64,000 nt of DNA from Streptomyces sp. NBC_01485 (GCF_036227125.1 NZ_CP109435.1:1860001-1924000); one strand, 5' to 3'. Positions 26,375 to 35,028 are shown, numbered from the stretch's first letter. Translations and numbers: made by a program. The notes: a model not told the origin generated them from the sequence alone.

Positions 26375-29300
26375 ATGGCAGCCACACACGAGAGCAGTGC
26401 TCTCGGCCTGCTCGACGAAGAAATCCGCGCACAACTCGGTGACAAGGCACGTTTCTCCGGTGGCCCCGCTGCCTCTCCGCGCACCCTCGTGGACGTCTTC
26501 GACGCGTCCGTGCGGTCGTACCCGGACGAGCTCGCCCTGGACGACGGCACCACTCCCCTCACCTACCGCGCCCTCGCCGTCGAGGTGGAGCACCTCCGGC
26601 GCCGGCTCGCCGCCGCCGGGGCCGGCCTCGGCGACCGGGTGGGCGTGCGCGTCCCGTCCGGCACCAACGACCTCTATGTGGCGATCCTGGCCGTCCTCGC
26701 CGTCGGCGCGGCCTACGTCCCGGTGGACGCCGAGGACCCCGACGAGCGGGCCGAGCTGGTGTTCGGGGAGGCGGAGGTACGGGCCGTCGTCGGGGCCGGG
26801 CACTCGATCACCGTCCACGGCGACGGCACCTCCGAAGCGGTCGCCGGGCGGCCCGGTCCCGAGCACGACGCGTGGGTCATCTTCACGTCCGGTTCCACCG
26901 GCAGGCCCAAGGGCGTCGCCGTCTCCCACCGCAGCGCCGCCGCCTTCGTGGACGCCGAGGCCGCGCTGTTCCTCACCGAGGAGCCGATCGGGCCCATAGA
27001 CCGGGTCATGGCAGGACTGTCGGTGGCCTTCGACGCCTCCTGCGAGGAGATGTGGCTGGCCTGGCGGTACGGGGCCTGTCTGGTGCCCGTGCCGCGCTCG
27101 CAGGTCAGGAGCGGCGCCGATCTCGGGCCGTGGCTGGTCGAGCAGGAGATCACCGTCGTCTCGACCGTGCCGACGCTGGCCGCGCTGTGGGAGCCCGAGA
27201 CCCTCAACGACGTACGGCTGCTGATCTTCGGCGGCGAGGCCTGCCCGCCCGAGCTGGTGCAGCGGCTGGTGACGGAGGGGCGGGAGGTCTGGAACACGTA
27301 CGGGCCGACCGAGGCCACCGTCGTCGCCTGCGCGTCGCTCATGTCCGGCGAGGAGCCGATCCGGATCGGGCTGCCGCTGAAGGGCTGGGAACTGGCCGTC
27401 GTGGACGAGGCCGGGGAGCCCGTGCCGATGGGCGGCAGCGGGCAGTTGGTGATCGGCGGGGTCGGGCTCGCCCGGTATCTCGACGCCGAGAAGGACGCGG
27501 AGAAGTACGCGCCGCTGACCTCGCTGGGCTGGGAGCGGGCGTACCGCAGCGGTGACCTGGTGCGCGCCGACGCCGAGGGGCTCGTCTTCCTCGGGCGGGC
27601 CGACGAGCAGATCAAGCTCGGCGGGCGGCGGATCGAGCTGGGCGAGGTGGACGCGGCACTCCAGGCGCTGCCGGGTGTCGCGGGCGCCGCCGCCGCCGTA
27701 CGGACCGCGCGCAGCGGCAACCAGCTCCTGGTCGGGTATGTCGTCACACAGGACGGCTGGGACCAGGCGGCGGCCGTGCAGCGGCTGCGCGCCGAGCTGC
27801 CGGCGGCCCTGGTGCCGCTGCTCGCGCCCGTCGGCGACCTGCCGACGCGCACGTCCGGGAAGGTCGACCGCAACGCCCTGCCGTGGCCCCTGGAGGGTCT
27901 GGAGACGGGCGGCCCGGCCGAGCAGCTCTACGGCACCGAGGCGTGGCTGGCCGAGCAGTGGACGGAAGTCCTCGGCATCCCCGTGGGCAGTGCCCGCGAC
28001 GACTTCTTCGCGATCGGCGGCAGCAGTCTCGCCGCCGCCCAGCTCACGACGCGGCTGCGCACCCGCTATCCGAGCGCGGCCGTCCTCGACGTCTACCAGC
28101 AGCCCACCCTGCGCAAGCTGGCCCGGCACCTGGAGGAGTCCGCGCAGGACGACGGGTCGGTCCGGGCCGTCGCCCCGGTGCCCATGCGCGCCAAGGTGAC
28201 GCAGCTTCTGCTGCTCGTTCCGCTGTTCACGCTGCTGGGGCTGCGCTGGACGGTGCCGCTGACCGTGCTCGGGAACCTGCTGCCCGCGTACGGCTGGCTG
28301 CCGGCCGCGCCCTGGTGGCTGGTCGGGTCGGGCGCGCTGCTGCTGTTCAGCCCGCCCGGACGGCTCGCGATCGGCGCGGGCGGGGCGCGGCTGCTGCTGC
28401 GCGGTGTGCAGCCGGGGCGGTACGCGCGCGGTGGCGGTGTGCATCTGCGGCTGTGGACGGCGGAGCGGCTGGCCGAGTTCAGCGGGGCGACCTCGCTGAC
28501 CGGGTCCTGGCTGACGCGGTACGCGCGGGCGCTGGGCGCCAAGGTCGGGCCGGACGTGGACCTGCACTCGCTGCCGCCGGTCACCGGCCTGCTGAAGCTG
28601 GGCCGGGGCGCGGCCGTGGAGTCCGAGGTGGACCTGTCCGGCCACTGGCTGGACGGTGACCGGCTGGAGATCGGCCAGGTCAAGGTGGGCGCACACGCCG
28701 TGGTCGGCACGCGCAGCATCCTGTTCCCGGGCGCGCGGGTGGGCAAGCGGGCCGAGGTGGCGCCGGGTTCGGCGGTCACCGGTCAGGTGCCCACCGGTCA
28801 GCGGTGGGCGGGCGCGCCCGCGGTCAAGCTCGGCAAGGCCAAGCGCAACTGGCCCAAGGAGCGGCCGGCCCGGGGCACGTACTGGCGGGTGATGTACGGC
28901 CTGACGGGTTTCGCGCTGACCTCGCTGCCGGTGCTGGCGGCGGGCGCCGCCCTGCTGGTGGCGAGCCTGTTCGTGGCCCCGGGCGACGGGCTGGGCGAGG
29001 CGCTGCGGGGCGCCGCGCTGGCCCTGGTGCCGGCCACGCTCGCCTTCGGGCTCGCGTACGCGGTGGTGCTGCTGGTCGCCGTACGGCTGCTGAGCCTCGG
29101 TCTGCGCGAGGGGACGCATCCGACGCACAGCAGGATCGGCTGGCAGGCCTGGACCGTCACGCAGCTCATGGACCTCTCACGGGAGACCCTCTTCCCGCTG
29201 TACGCGGGGCTGGTCACGCCGGTGTGGCTGCGGCTGCTGGGGATGCGGATCGGCAAGGGCGCCGAGGTGTCGACCGTCCTCGCGCTGCCCAGCCTGACCA

Positions 29301-30247
29301 CGGTCGGCGAGGGCGCGTTCCTGGCCGACGACACGCTGACCGCGCCGTACGAGCTCGGCGGCGGCTGGATGCGGATCGGGCGTGCGGAGATCGGGCGGCG
29401 GGCGTTCCTCGGCAACTCGGGGATGACCGCGCCGGGGCGCAGCGTGCCGGACGGCGGGCTGGTGGGCGTGTTGTCGGCGACGCCGAAGAAGGCGAAGAAG
29501 GGCAGCTCCTACCTGGGGCTGCCGCCGGTGAAGCTGCCGCGGAACACGGCCGGCGGCGACCAGAGCCGGACCTACGAGCCGCCCGCGCGGCTGCTGTGGG
29601 CGCGTGCCCTGGTGGAGCTGTGCCGGATCGTGCCGGTGTTCTGCTCGGCGGGGCTGGCCGTGCTGACGGTGGCGGCGCTGTGCGCGCTGGGCGTCTGGGC
29701 GCCGCTGCTGTCCGGGCTGGTGCTCTTCGCGGCGGGGGTGGCGGGCGCGCTGGTCTCGGTCGTCGCCAAGTGGCTGCTCGTGGGGCGTCACCGCAGCGGT
29801 GAGCATCCGCTGTGGAGCTCCTTCGTGTGGCGCAACGAGCTGGCGGACACGTTCGTCGAGGTGGTGGCCGTGCCGTGGCTGGCGGGCGCGGCGGTGGGCA
29901 CGCCGGTGCTGACGGCGTGGCTGCGCGGGCTCGGGGCGCGGATCGGCCGGGGCACGTGGGTGGAGAGTTACTGGCTGCCGGAGTCGGACCTGGTGACGCT
30001 GGAGGACGGGGCGACGGTGAACCGTGGGTGCGTCCTGCAGACTCACCTCTTCCACGACCGGATCTTGCGGACGGATACTGTTGTTCTCCGTGCGGGCGCC
30101 ACGCTGGGCCCGGGCGGGATCGTGCTGCCCGGCAGCACGATCGGGGCCCGTACGACCCTGGGTCCCGCGTCGCTCGTCATGGCCGCGGAGTCCGTCCCGG
30201 ACGACACCCGCTGGCTCGGCAACCCGATCGAGGCATGGCGTCCCTGA
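26375..30247 (+). CDS. Pls/PosA-like single-module membrane NRPS (poly-amino-acid synthetase family)
   Basis: 1290 aa, close in size and layout to epsilon-poly-L-lysine synthetase (Pls). Order: adenylation domain about 35-515 (FTSGSTGRPKG at 170, FDASCEEMWLAW at 219, NTYGPTEAT near 306, GGRRIELGEVD at 416, SGKVDR near 494); carrier domain 520-595 with DDFFAIGGSSL and pantetheine Ser551; then pairs of membrane helices (about 605-660, 834-909, 1079-1138) alternating with three hexapeptide/left-handed beta-helix-like domains (about 727-818, 958-1040, 1189-1290). There is no thioesterase. Read against GrsA, the pocket is D-A-E-S-I-G-T-V-V, close to the Lys code I remember for bacitracin synthetase. 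Product is inferred to be a homo-oligomer of a basic amino acid; short isopeptides or other amino acids are possible. The ATG at 26375 has GAGG 4 nt upstream. Last bases overlap the M1 peptidase gene. Confidence 0.85.
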   Translation: MAATHESSALGLLDEEIRAQLGDKARFSGGPAASPRTLVDVFDASVRSYPDELALDDGTTPLTYRALAVEVEHLRRRLAAAGAGLGDRVGVRVPSGTNDLYVAILAVLAVGAAYVPVDAEDPDERAELVFGEAEVRAVVGAGHSITVHGDGTSEAVAGRPGPEHDAWVIFTSGSTGRPKGVAVSHRSAAAFVDAEAALFLTEEPIGPIDRVMAGLSVAFDASCEEMWLAWRYGACLVPVPRSQVRSGADLGPWLVEQEITVVSTVPTLAALWEPETLNDVRLLIFGGEACPPELVQRLVTEGREVWNTYGPTEATVVACASLMSGEEPIRIGLPLKGWELAVVDEAGEPVPMGGSGQLVIGGVGLARYLDAEKDAEKYAPLTSLGWERAYRSGDLVRADAEGLVFLGRADEQIKLGGRRIELGEVDAALQALPGVAGAAAAVRTARSGNQLLVGYVVTQDGWDQAAAVQRLRAELPAALVPLLAPVGDLPTRTSGKVDRNALPWPLEGLETGGPAEQLYGTEAWLAEQWTEVLGIPVGSARDDFFAIGGSSLAAAQLTTRLRTRYPSAAVLDVYQQPTLRKLARHLEESAQDDGSVRAVAPVPMRAKVTQLLLLVPLFTLLGLRWTVPLTVLGNLLPAYGWLPAAPWWLVGSGALLLFSPPGRLAIGAGGARLLLRGVQPGRYARGGGVHLRLWTAERLAEFSGATSLTGSWLTRYARALGAKVGPDVDLHSLPPVTGLLKLGRGAAVESEVDLSGHWLDGDRLEIGQVKVGAHAVVGTRSILFPGARVGKRAEVAPGSAVTGQVPTGQRWAGAPAVKLGKAKRNWPKERPARGTYWRVMYGLTGFALTSLPVLAAGAALLVASLFVAPGDGLGEALRGAALALVPATLAFGLAYAVVLLVAVRLLSLGLREGTHPTHSRIGWQAWTVTQLMDLSRETLFPLYAGLVTPVWLRLLGMRIGKGAEVSTVLALPSLTTVGEGAFLADDTLTAPYELGGGWMRIGRAEIGRRAFLGNSGMTAPGRSVPDGGLVGVLSATPKKAKKGSSYLGLPPVKLPRNTAGGDQSRTYEPPARLLWARALVELCRIVPVFCSAGLAVLTVAALCALGVWAPLLSGLVLFAAGVAGALVSVVAKWLLVGRHRSGEHPLWSSFVWRNELADTFVEVVAVPWLAGAAVGTPVLTAWLRGLGARIGRGTWVESYWLPESDLVTLEDGATVNRGCVLQTHLFHDRILRTDTVVLRAGATLGPGGIVLPGSTIGARTTLGPASLVMAAESVPDDTRWLGNPIEAWRP

Positions 30248-31677
30248 AGGCGGGCCGCCTGGAGTCGGCGGGCGGTGCGCCGGCGACGGGTGGTTCGAGC
30301 ACAGGTCAGGGAGCGGACGGGGAAGTGGCAGTTCAGCAAGCGGTAGGTCCGGACCCGTACTTTCCGGGCAACGGTGACTCCCGGTACCGGGTGCACCGCT
30401 ACGAGCTCGCGCTGGACTACCGGCCCGGGCCGAACCGGCTGTCGGGGACGGCGCGGATCAACGCGATCGCCGGGCGGTCGCCGCTCACCGAATTCCAGCT
30501 GAATCTGGCCGACTTCAAGATCGGCCGGATCCGGGTGGACGGCCGGCAGCCGCACTACACGCACCGGGGCGGCAGGCTGCGCATCCGTCCCGCCAAGCCG
30601 ATCCGCGCCGGCGCCGCCTTCACCGTGGAGGTGCACTGGTCGGGCAACCCCAAGCCGGTCAACAGCCCCTGGGGCGGGATCGGTTGGGAGGAGCTGGGCG
30701 ACGGGGCGCTGGTGGCGAGCCAGCCGGTCGGGGCGCCGTCCTGGTACCCGTGCAACGACCGGCCGGCGGACAAGGCGTCGTATCTGATCTCGATCACGTG
30801 CCCGTCGTCGTACTCGGTGGTGGCGGGCGGCCGGCTGCTGACGCGGACCACGAAGGCCTCGACGACCACGTGGGTGTACGAGCAGGCGGCGCCGACGTCG
30901 AGCTATCTGGTCGGGCTGTCGATCGGCAAGTACCAGACGGTCCTGCTGGGCGATCCGGGTCTGGGCGGCGTCCCGCAGCACGGGCACCTTCCGGCGCATC
31001 TGCTGGCGGAGTTCTCGCGGGACTTCGCGCGCCAGCCCGGCATGATGCACCTCTTCCAACAGCTCTTCGGGCCTTACCCGTTCGACGAGTACGCGGTGGT
31101 GGTGACGGAGGAGGAGCTCGATGTCCCCGTCGAGGCACAGGGGTTGTCGCTGTTCGGCGCCAACCATGTGGACGGGGCGCGGGGTTCGGAGCGGCTCGTG
31201 GCGCACGAGCTGGCACACCAGTGGTTCGGCAACAGTGTGTCCATCGCCGACTGGCGGCACATCTGGCTGAACGAGGGGTTCGCCAAGTACGCGGAGTGGC
31301 TGTGGTCGGAGCGCTCGGGTGGCCGCAGCGCGCAGCAACTCGCCACCATCGCCCACCGGTTGCTGTCCGCGCAGCCGCAGGACCTGCGGCTGGCCGACCC
31401 CGGCCGCAAGTCGATGTTCGACGACCGGCTCTACGAGCGCGGCGGCCTCACCGTGCACGCGCTGCGCTGCGCGCTGGGCGACGAGGCGTTCTTCCGGATG
31501 CTGCGCGCCTGGCTCGCCCTGCACCGCAACGGCGCGGTGACGACGTCGACGTTCACCGCCCACGCGGCACGGTTCGCGGCGGAGCCGCTGGACGACTTCT
31601 TCGAGGCCTGGGTGTACCGGGGGGCGCTGCCGCCCATGCCGCTCCCGTTGGCGCCGCGGGGCGCGGAGTCGGCGTAG
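30235..31677 (+). CDS. M1 family zinc metallopeptidase coupled to the Pls-like synthetase
   Basis: 480-aa aminopeptidase N-like enzyme. Zinc site HELAHQWFG (His324, Glu325, His328) and NEGFAKY (Glu347); the exopeptidase motif usually GAMEN reads PVEAQGLSLFG, so the N-terminus-binding Glu is kept. C-terminal YERGGLTVHALR carries the transition-state Tyr. No signal peptide is seen; the first 35 residues are Gly/Ser-rich. The ATG at 30235 lies inside the synthetase gene (13-nt overlap), so the two are translationally coupled. In poly-lysine producers an aminopeptidase that degrades the polymer is known. I infer a matching role here in trimming or self-protection. Confidence 0.88.
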   Translation: MASLKAGRLESAGGAPATGGSSTGQGADGEVAVQQAVGPDPYFPGNGDSRYRVHRYELALDYRPGPNRLSGTARINAIAGRSPLTEFQLNLADFKIGRIRVDGRQPHYTHRGGRLRIRPAKPIRAGAAFTVEVHWSGNPKPVNSPWGGIGWEELGDGALVASQPVGAPSWYPCNDRPADKASYLISITCPSSYSVVAGGRLLTRTTKASTTTWVYEQAAPTSSYLVGLSIGKYQTVLLGDPGLGGVPQHGHLPAHLLAEFSRDFARQPGMMHLFQQLFGPYPFDEYAVVVTEEELDVPVEAQGLSLFGANHVDGARGSERLVAHELAHQWFGNSVSIADWRHIWLNEGFAKYAEWLWSERSGGRSAQQLATIAHRLLSAQPQDLRLADPGRKSMFDDRLYERGGLTVHALRCALGDEAFFRMLRAWLALHRNGAVTTSTFTAHAARFAAEPLDDFFEAWVYRGALPPMPLPLAPRGAESA

Positions 31678-31722
31678 CGGGGCGGCGCCCGGCGAGGTGA
31701 TGGGCCGGGCAGAATGGGGGCC

Positions 31723-32166
31723 ATGTCCCGACGCACCGCCCGCCCGCGCCAGCGCGTGTCCGCCGCCGTCCCGGCCGGCGTCTCCGCCTCCTCTGCCGCC
31801 TGTCCCTGCGGTCTCTCCGAGTCGTACGAGGCCTGCTGCGGCCGTTTCCACGCGGGTGCGGCGGGTGGGGGCGCCCCGACCGCCGAGGCGCTCATGCGGT
31901 CGCGCTACAGCGCCTTCGCGAAGGGCGACGCGGGGTACCTGCTGCGGACGTGGCATCCGCGGACGCGGCCGGAGGGGCTGGAGCTCGATCCGGGGATGCG
32001 GTGGACGGGCCTGGAGATCCTCGCCACGGCCGACGGGAGCGCGTTCCACGCCACCGGGACGGTGGAGTTCCGGGCGTCCTACCGGGGCGGCGCCCTGCAC
32101 GAGCGCAGCCGGTTCGAGCGGTTGGCCGGGGCGTGGGTGTACGTGGACGGGGAGTTCCCCGAGTAG
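31723..32166 (+). CDS. YchJ family protein (UPF0225) with SEC-C-like zinc motif
   Basis: 147-aa protein of unknown function. SAACPCGLSESYEACCGRFH near the N-terminus is a Cys-rich SEC-C-like metal site, followed by the NTF2-like YchJ core (ALMRSRYSAFAKGDAGYLLRTWHPRTRP ... FRASYRGGALHERSRFERLAGAWVYVDGEF). Start: ATG 31723 (MSRRT); an ATG 9 nt upstream is possible, and neither has a strong RBS. It converges on gntR with 4 nt between stops. Confidence 0.85.
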   Translation: MSRRTARPRQRVSAAVPAGVSASSAACPCGLSESYEACCGRFHAGAAGGGAPTAEALMRSRYSAFAKGDAGYLLRTWHPRTRPEGLELDPGMRWTGLEILATADGSAFHATGTVEFRASYRGGALHERSRFERLAGAWVYVDGEFPE

Positions 32167-32170
32167 CGCG

Positions 32171-32872
32171 CTACGGCGCCAGGACGTCCAGTTCCTGGAG
32201 GGCGCCGACGGTGATCTCGCGGGTGAGGTGCTCCGCGCGGGCCGCGTCGCCCTCGCGGACCGCCTCCGCGACCTGGACGTGGAGCGTGACGGCGGCCGGG
32301 TCGGGGTCCTCGAACATGACCTCGTGGTGCGTGCGGCCGGCCAGCACCTCCGCGACGACGTCGCCGAGGCGGGCGAACATCTCGTTGCCGGAGGCGGCCA
32401 GGATCACCCGGTGGAAGGCCACGTCGTGGACGAGGTACCCCTCCAGCCGGTGGCCGCGCGAGTGGGCCACCATGCCGAGCGCGCACTCGGTCAGCTCGGC
32501 GCACTGCTCCGCCGTGGCGTACTTCGCCGCCAGGCCCGCCGCGACCGGCTCGACCGCCGAGCGCAGGACGGTGAGCGAGCGCAGTTGGTGCGGGCGGTCG
32601 GCGCCGGCCAGGCGCCAGCGGATGACCTGCGGGTCGTAGACGTTCCACTCGGCCTTCGGCCGCACCGTCACGCCCACCCGGCGGCGGGACTCGACCAGGT
32701 GCATGGACTCCAGGACGCGGACCGCCTCGCGCATCACCGAGCGGGAGACCTCGAAGCGCTGGGCCAGTTCGTCGGTGCGCAGGACACTGCCCGGCGGGTA
32801 CGCGCCCGCGGTGATCGCGGGGCCCAGGGCGTCCAGTACTCGGCCGTGCAGACCCCGGCCCGGAGTGGTCAT
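32171..32872 (-). CDS. gntR: FadR-subfamily GntR repressor, probable gluconate regulator
   Basis: 233 aa: winged helix (VLDALGPAITAGAYPPGSVLRTDELAQRFEVSRSVMREAVRVLESMHLVESRRRVGVTVRP) plus an FCD domain with the metal/ligand residues of the family (VHDVAFHRVILAASGNEMF). Divergent from gntK with a shared 142-nt intergenic region, so it is the likely repressor of gluconate kinase. ATG 32872 (MTTPGRG) preferred; a GTG two codons upstream is possible. Confidence 0.85.
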   Translation of the reverse strand: MTTPGRGLHGRVLDALGPAITAGAYPPGSVLRTDELAQRFEVSRSVMREAVRVLESMHLVESRRRVGVTVRPKAEWNVYDPQVIRWRLAGADRPHQLRSLTVLRSAVEPVAAGLAAKYATAEQCAELTECALGMVAHSRGHRLEGYLVHDVAFHRVILAASGNEMFARLGDVVAEVLAGRTHHEVMFEDPDPAAVTLHVQVAEAVREGDAARAEHLTREITVGALQELDVLAP

Positions 32873-32917
32873 GCACACAGAGTACGGGGTGGATCACCGA
32901 GCCGAAAGGTCAGACTT

Positions 32918-32948
32918 ATTCGTCGCACCTCTTGAATTCGTCGTACCT
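32918..32948. promoter_or_regulatory. Direct repeats in the gntR-gntK intergenic region
   Basis: ATTCGTCGCACCT (32918-32930) and ATTCGTCGTACCT (32936-32948) differ at one base and are spaced 18 nt start to start, in the most AT-rich part of the gap. They are the best candidates for the GntR binding site and overlap the likely promoters of both genes. Confidence 0.45.
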
Positions 32949-33014
32949 AATCGGTTTGAGTGTGGTCGCGGCGTCCGTTTGACGTCGGGTGTCGACGAAG
33001 ACAGCGAGGCAGAG

Positions 33015-33515
33015 ATGCGTACCCCCCACGTCGTCGTGGTCATGGGCGTCGCCGGCACGGGCAAGACCACCGTCGGTCCGCTGCTCGCGGCCCGGCTGGG
33101 CGTCCCGTATGCCGAGGCCGACGACTTCCACCCGCCGGCCAGCATCGCCAAGATGTCGGCCGGCGTCCCGCTCGACGACGACGACCGGTGGCCGTGGCTC
33201 GACGCCATCGGCGGCTGGGCGGCCGGACGGGCCGGGCTCGGCGGGGTGGTCAGCTGCTCGGCGCTGAAGCGGTCGTACCGCGACCGGCTCAGGGCCGCCG
33301 CACCCGGGGTCGCCTTCGTGCACCTCACGGGCGACCGTGCGCTGATCGAGGACCGCATGGGGCACCGGCGGGGTCACTTCATGCCGGCCACGCTGCTGGA
33401 CTCGCAGTTCGCCGCGCTCCAGCCCCTCCAGCCGGACGAGGCGGGCGTCGCCGTCGACGTCGCCGGCCCGCCCGAGGAGATCGCCGGCCGGGCCGCGACG
33501 GCGCTCGACGCCTAG
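33015..33515 (+). CDS. gntK: Gluconokinase
   Basis: Phosphorylates gluconate to 6-phosphogluconate. The 166-aa protein has P-loop GVAGTGKTT at residue 10, EADDFHPPASIAKMSAGVPLDDDDRWPWL (signature of thermoresistant gluconokinases), SCSALKRSYRDRLR and HRRGHFMPATLLDSQFAAL. ATG 33015 chosen from the aligned N-terminus (MRTPHVVVVMGVAG) with GAGGCAGAG upstream. The usual gluconate permease gene does not follow; the next gene is a cytochrome b on the other strand. Confidence 0.95.
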   Translation: MRTPHVVVVMGVAGTGKTTVGPLLAARLGVPYAEADDFHPPASIAKMSAGVPLDDDDRWPWLDAIGGWAAGRAGLGGVVSCSALKRSYRDRLRAAAPGVAFVHLTGDRALIEDRMGHRRGHFMPATLLDSQFAALQPLQPDEAGVAVDVAGPPEEIAGRAATALDA

Positions 33516-33524
33516 GCGCGTCTG

Positions 33525-34145
33525 CTACGGGCGCCACAGGCGGTGTTCCCGCTCCGCCCACTCGCGGGTAACCGAGCCCGTGCGCATGCCGCGGCGGGAC
33601 TCCGGGTCCGCCAGGGCCATGCCGATGTGGCCGGCCAGGACGACGCCGACGGTCAGCGCCAGCCAGTCGTGGACGAAGGTCGCGCTGGTGCGCCACATGA
33701 TCGGGGTGAGGTGGGTGAACCACATGAGCAGGCCCGTGCCGAGCATCACCAGGGTCGCCCCGGCGATCCAGGCCGCGTAGACCTTCTGCCCGGCGTTGAA
33801 CTTGGCCGCCGGACGCGACTCCCGGCGCTTGTCGCGGTGCAGGGCGGCGCGCAGCCAGCGCCGGTCGTGCGGGCCGAAGCGGTTGAGGTGTCCGAGGTCG
33901 GCGCGGAAGGCGCGGGAGGCCAGGCCCGCCAGGACGGGCACGGGCAGCGCGAGGCCCGCCCACTCGTGGACGCGGACCACCAGCTCACGGCGGCCCACGA
34001 GTTCGGCGAACTCCGGGATGTACAGGAAGGCCGCCGTCACCACGCACACGCCCATCAGGACGGCCGTGGTGCGGTGCACCCACCGTTCGGCGCGGGTGAA
34101 GCGGCGGACGGTCGGGGCGGCCGGCGCCTCAGCTCGTAGGCTCAT
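33525..34145 (-). CDS. Cytochrome b/b6 (FdhI/YedZ-like) membrane subunit
   Basis: 206-aa integral membrane haem protein with four hydrophobic helices. His ligands are likely in WVHRTTAVLMG, RVHEWAGLALPVPVL, FVHDWLALTVGVVLAGHIGM. The middle loop KFNAGQKVYAAWIAGATLVMLGTGLLMWF matches formate-dehydrogenase-gamma-type cytochromes. ATG 34145 overlaps the end of the molybdoenzyme gene, so it is its electron-transfer partner linking it to the quinone pool. Confidence 0.85.
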   Translation of the reverse strand: MSLRAEAPAAPTVRRFTRAERWVHRTTAVLMGVCVVTAAFLYIPEFAELVGRRELVVRVHEWAGLALPVPVLAGLASRAFRADLGHLNRFGPHDRRWLRAALHRDKRRESRPAAKFNAGQKVYAAWIAGATLVMLGTGLLMWFTHLTPIMWRTSATFVHDWLALTVGVVLAGHIGMALADPESRRGMRTGSVTREWAEREHRLWRP

Positions 34146-34890
34146 CGTCGCGTCCGTTCGAACGGCCGACCCAGGCGTCGACGTCGTAGCCACGGTCCTC
34201 CCAGTAGCCGGGCTTCACCTTCTCGGTGACGGTGATGCCGGAGAGCCACTTGGCGGACTTGTAGAAGTACATGGGCGCCACGTAGAGGCGGACCGGGCCG
34301 CCGTGGTCGTGGCCGAGGTCCTTGTCCTGCATGCGCAGCGCGACCAGGACGTCGGCGCGGCGGGCCTGGGCGAGGGTGAGGCTCTCGGTGTAGGCGCCGT
34401 CGAAGCAGGTGAAGCGGATCGCGCCGGCCTTGGCCTTGACTCCGGCCGCGTCGAGCAGGGCGGACAGCCGGACGCCCTCGAAGGGCGTGCCCGGCACCCG
34501 CCAGCCGGTGACGCACTGGACGTCCTTGACCATCCGGGTCTGGGGCAGGGCCCTGAGGTCGGCCAGGGTGTAGGTGTGGGGGCGGTCGACCAGGCCGTCG
34601 ACGGTGAGGCGGTAGTTCACGGCGTTCTTGTGCGGGACGGAGGACGTCACCGAGTAGTAGCGGAAGCCGCCGCCGTTGGGGAGCAGGCCGGTGAGGCCGG
34701 TGGGGTCGTTGTCGGCGGCGCTGCCGAGGAAGGCCTCCAGGCCGCGCTGGAGCGGGGGCGCGGCGACGACCCCCAGGGCGCCGAGCGCGAGGGTGCCGAG
34801 GAAGACGCGGCGGCCGACGGGGGCGCCGCGTCCGCCGGGTGCCTCAGGCGCTCCGGATGGTTCGGAGGGTCCGGACGGTTCGGGGTTCAC
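34129..34890 (-). CDS. YedY/sulfite-oxidase-fold molybdopterin-dependent oxidoreductase, Tat-type signal
   Basis: 253 aa. The N-terminus has GRRVFLGTLALGALGVVAAPPL, a twin-arginine-type signal or anchor after a Pro/Ser/Gly-rich stretch. The catalytic domain has the Mo-coordinating Cys in VKDVQCVTGWRVPGTPFEGVRLSALLD, then CFDGAYTESLTLAQA and GHDHGGPVRLYVAPMYFYKSAKWLSGITVTE. Substrate unknown; relatives reduce sulfoxides or oxidise sulfite. The GTG at 34890 is a guess because the RBS (GGAAGG) touches it; a shorter start is possible. It forms a pair with the downstream cytochrome b. Confidence 0.82.
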   Translation of the reverse strand: MNPEPSGPSEPSGAPEAPGGRGAPVGRRVFLGTLALGALGVVAAPPLQRGLEAFLGSAADNDPTGLTGLLPNGGGFRYYSVTSSVPHKNAVNYRLTVDGLVDRPHTYTLADLRALPQTRMVKDVQCVTGWRVPGTPFEGVRLSALLDAAGVKAKAGAIRFTCFDGAYTESLTLAQARRADVLVALRMQDKDLGHDHGGPVRLYVAPMYFYKSAKWLSGITVTEKVKPGYWEDRGYDVDAWVGRSNGRDDEPTS

Positions 34891-34959
34891 CCTTCCATTC
34901 GAGCACTCGGGGGCCCGGCGGGGCCAGTGATCCAGGGCGGCCGTCAGATTTGCGTCATG

Positions 34960-35028
34960 ACTTCTTACCCGCCTCTCATGACCCACCTCTCGTTACCCGT
35001 CTCTCGTTACCCGTCTCTCAGACCGGGC
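34960..35028. repeat. 14-bp tandem repeat array in a 377-nt divergent intergenic gap
   Basis: Units start at about 34959, 34973, 34987, 35001 and 35015. Two copies of CTCTCGTTACCCGT (34987-35000, 35001-35014) are identical, the flanking ones diverged. The array lies between the divergent molybdoenzyme and DMT transporter genes. The remaining sequence to 35267 is GC-rich, with no coding frame or hairpin I can support; the DMT promoter should be in it. Confidence 0.7.

Noticed and set aside
26273..29128. Long reverse-strand frame (about 950 codons) opposite the Pls-like gene
   Set aside because: Composition is extreme Arg/Gly/Pro/His without any domain; it is the usual antisense shadow of a high-GC gene. 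The forward frame has A, T and membrane domains.
25898..31677. Possible integrative element at the tRNA-Leu locus
   Set aside because: No integrase, no excisionase and no repeated tRNA 3' end downstream to serve as attachment site. The neighbouring genes may simply be a stable insertion.
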